A stretch of 64,000 bases of DNA from Darksidea phi (taxonomy: Eukaryota > Ascomycota > Dothideomycetes > Pleosporales > Lentitheciaceae): the NCBI GenBank assembly GCA_030770425.1, contig JASJFT010000013.1, forward strand, positions 310,001-374,000. The letters are read 5' to 3'. Under the pieces are notes generated by a model, which made no database searches, was not told where the DNA came from, and saw only the letters and a program-made list of their open reading frames with translations. Positions 62,731 through 64,000 of this stretch are shown here, piece after piece (the stretch's first letter is position 1; each line of letters starts with the position of its first letter). The translations under genes and the position numbers were made by a program.

Positions 62731-63311
62731 TCATTCCCATAGCCCAACCAACCAAATCAGACTTCCCAAAAGCGGGAAAATACTCCTTCCAGCATGCAGC
62801 AGCCTCGACTACACGAATAACGCCCTCACTTCTCCCCACTCCACCTCGCTCTTTCCTGTGTTGACCGCCTGCTCAAACCCAAACAGCCTCCCATTTGTCA
62901 GGGCCATGATGAACCAAGTGAAGGGCAGCACAATGATAGTGACGCGCCAGCTGCAACAAAGAGCTTCCAGCGGTGGTTACTGCGGCTGTTGACCAGCTTG
63001 CTTCTTTTCTTCTGCATGTATGCCATGTAGCAACGTAGGGCCATAGTTCCGACAGCGATACTAGGTAGCACTTGATAGCCGAGAGTGTACATTTGAGCCC
63101 ATTCGCGGAGAAGTTGGGGGCAGAGGTTGTGGTGGAGAGGAAGACAGGGACGGCGAGGAGGGATAGAGACATCATTATTTCTATCTGTGCATTAGAGTAG
63201 AAAAACATAGGAGTTCGGAAGTGATCGAAGCGTACGTGAGAGGAAAGCTCCAGACACTACGGTCAAGGCGCCAGTGACAGGAATAGATGGCTTGATGGTC
63301 GCTGGAGGCAT
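62731..63311 (-). pseudogene. DUF1772 family protein (anthrone oxygenase type), broken
   Basis: Exon 1 63311-63236 (IPVTGALTVVSGAFLS) joins after a 55 bp intron (GTACGC..ATAG) to MMSLSLLAVPVFLSTTT. A one-base shift near 63116 leads to QLLREWAQMYTLGYQVLPSI and WKLFVAAGA. A second shift near 62950 leads to VLPFTWFIMALTNGRLFGFE and SEVEWGEVRALFV. A TAG at 62809-62811 stands where Trp is usual, followed by in-frame SRLLHAGRSIFPLLGSLIW and a stop at 62731. The four-helix membrane layout and motifs (LSLLAVP, PxTxxxMxxTNxxL) match DUF1772, which includes the HypC/MdpH anthrone oxygenases that make anthraquinones from anthrones. Two frameshifts and a nonsense codon make it inactive. Confidence 0.82.
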
Positions 63312-64000
63312 TTTGGTTGTGTGAGTCTTCTATAGCGGCCTTGTTATATGATATAATGCTTGCTCATTGATTGTTCGAGCGATAAGTATCTCTTGGACGT
63401 AAGGGTAGTTGAAAGATTGCTCGATTAAGAAGCACAAGCAAGCGACGGGACAATCAATAACCAGTTAGCGACATCAATCAGTAACGCAAAAACGCCCACC
63501 ACTAGCCAAATCGCTCTTTCGGCGTCTTCGCATTTACGTACCCAACGAGCCGAAGTCTTGTTCCACACGGAGCCGATTGTCATGGCGAACCCCGAGACCA
63601 TGCGCGAACTTCCGACGCACGGTACTCCGACCCATCGTACCCACCTATTTCCAGATCAAAACTTCATAAAAATTGTGAATTTACGGCAATGCGAGTGTTG
63701 ATGGCCTCGAGGCGCTCAAAAGTGCATTCGATGCGGCTGGGGAAGGACTCCTGCTCCTGACGAAGACCGAGGAGAACGGCGCCGGTGGCAGTAGCAAAAT
63801 TAGCCAAACCGCTACCGCGCCGTAGAGGCGTGCGATCAGCGGCCGCCTCGGCGCGCTAGGCCGACGTCTGAAACAACTGACCGACGACTCGATGACTAGA
63901 AGCTGCGTCACGAAGGCCTTCGAAATTACGCCGTAAACGGAACTCGTCGGTAAATTGGTGCTGCGTCCCTGACGTAGGCCTAGTGCGGTCCAGCCATATG
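63312..64000. other. Right end of window, no gene recognised
   Basis: A plus-strand stretch near 63680-63830 (LEALKSAFDAAGEGLLLLTK) is somewhat protein-like but has no start and no recognised family; a gene could continue beyond the window. Otherwise nothing is readable. Confidence 0.35.

Overview
The window is nuclear DNA of a filamentous ascomycete (Pezizomycotina). Evidence: short 46-105 bp introns with GT..AG ends and CTAAC-like branch points, Zn2Cys6 regulators, a NACHT/ankyrin relic, and AT-rich relics whose stop codons look like C-to-T (RIP-type) decay. Dothideomycetes is my best guess, but the sequence alone does not prove it. No tRNA, rRNA or CRISPR was seen. All gene models were spliced by eye.

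Layout. 0.7-16.1 kb is a housekeeping block: adenine deaminase (-), a long empty stretch, a Zn2Cys6 regulator, glutamate decarboxylase, a DENN-family LCHN/Anr2-like protein and 2-isopropylmalate synthase. 16-31.8 kb is sparse: a secreted ten-cysteine protein, a broken small ORF, a two-exon C2H2 protein, and two unfamiliar intact genes (a coiled-coil protein and a possible HTH protein). 33.3-44.4 kb holds a secreted copper amine oxidase, a SF1 helicase relic, a large DUF4470+MYND protein and a NACHT/ankyrin-type relic.

44.4-63.3 kb is the accessory part and the most interesting. An intact AflR-type regulator sits just upstream of the 3' remnant of a labdane-type diterpene cyclase. A small secreted Ser/Thr-rich protein follows, then an M24-peptidase-like protein with two metal ligands changed, then a secreted glucose/sorbosone-dehydrogenase-like protein whose usual catalytic His is Gln. 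A RIP-degraded Tc1/mariner element (53.9-55.3 kb) borders a run of decayed secondary-metabolism genes: a SAM methyltransferase with several frameshifts, a broken NorA/AAD-type aldo-keto reductase, a free-standing acyl carrier protein like the 3' end of a TE-less non-reducing PKS, and a broken DUF1772 (anthrone oxygenase family) gene. Together these look like the fossil of an anthraquinone-type polyketide cluster. Inside it lies an intact five-exon gene joining a STAND-type N-terminal region, a ubiquitin-like region and C2H2 fingers.

The intact genes 0.7-16 kb serve purine salvage, GABA shunt/acid stress, membrane traffic and leucine synthesis. The genes after 44 kb appear to be mostly remnants of lost specialised metabolism beside a few intact, possibly neofunctionalised proteins.
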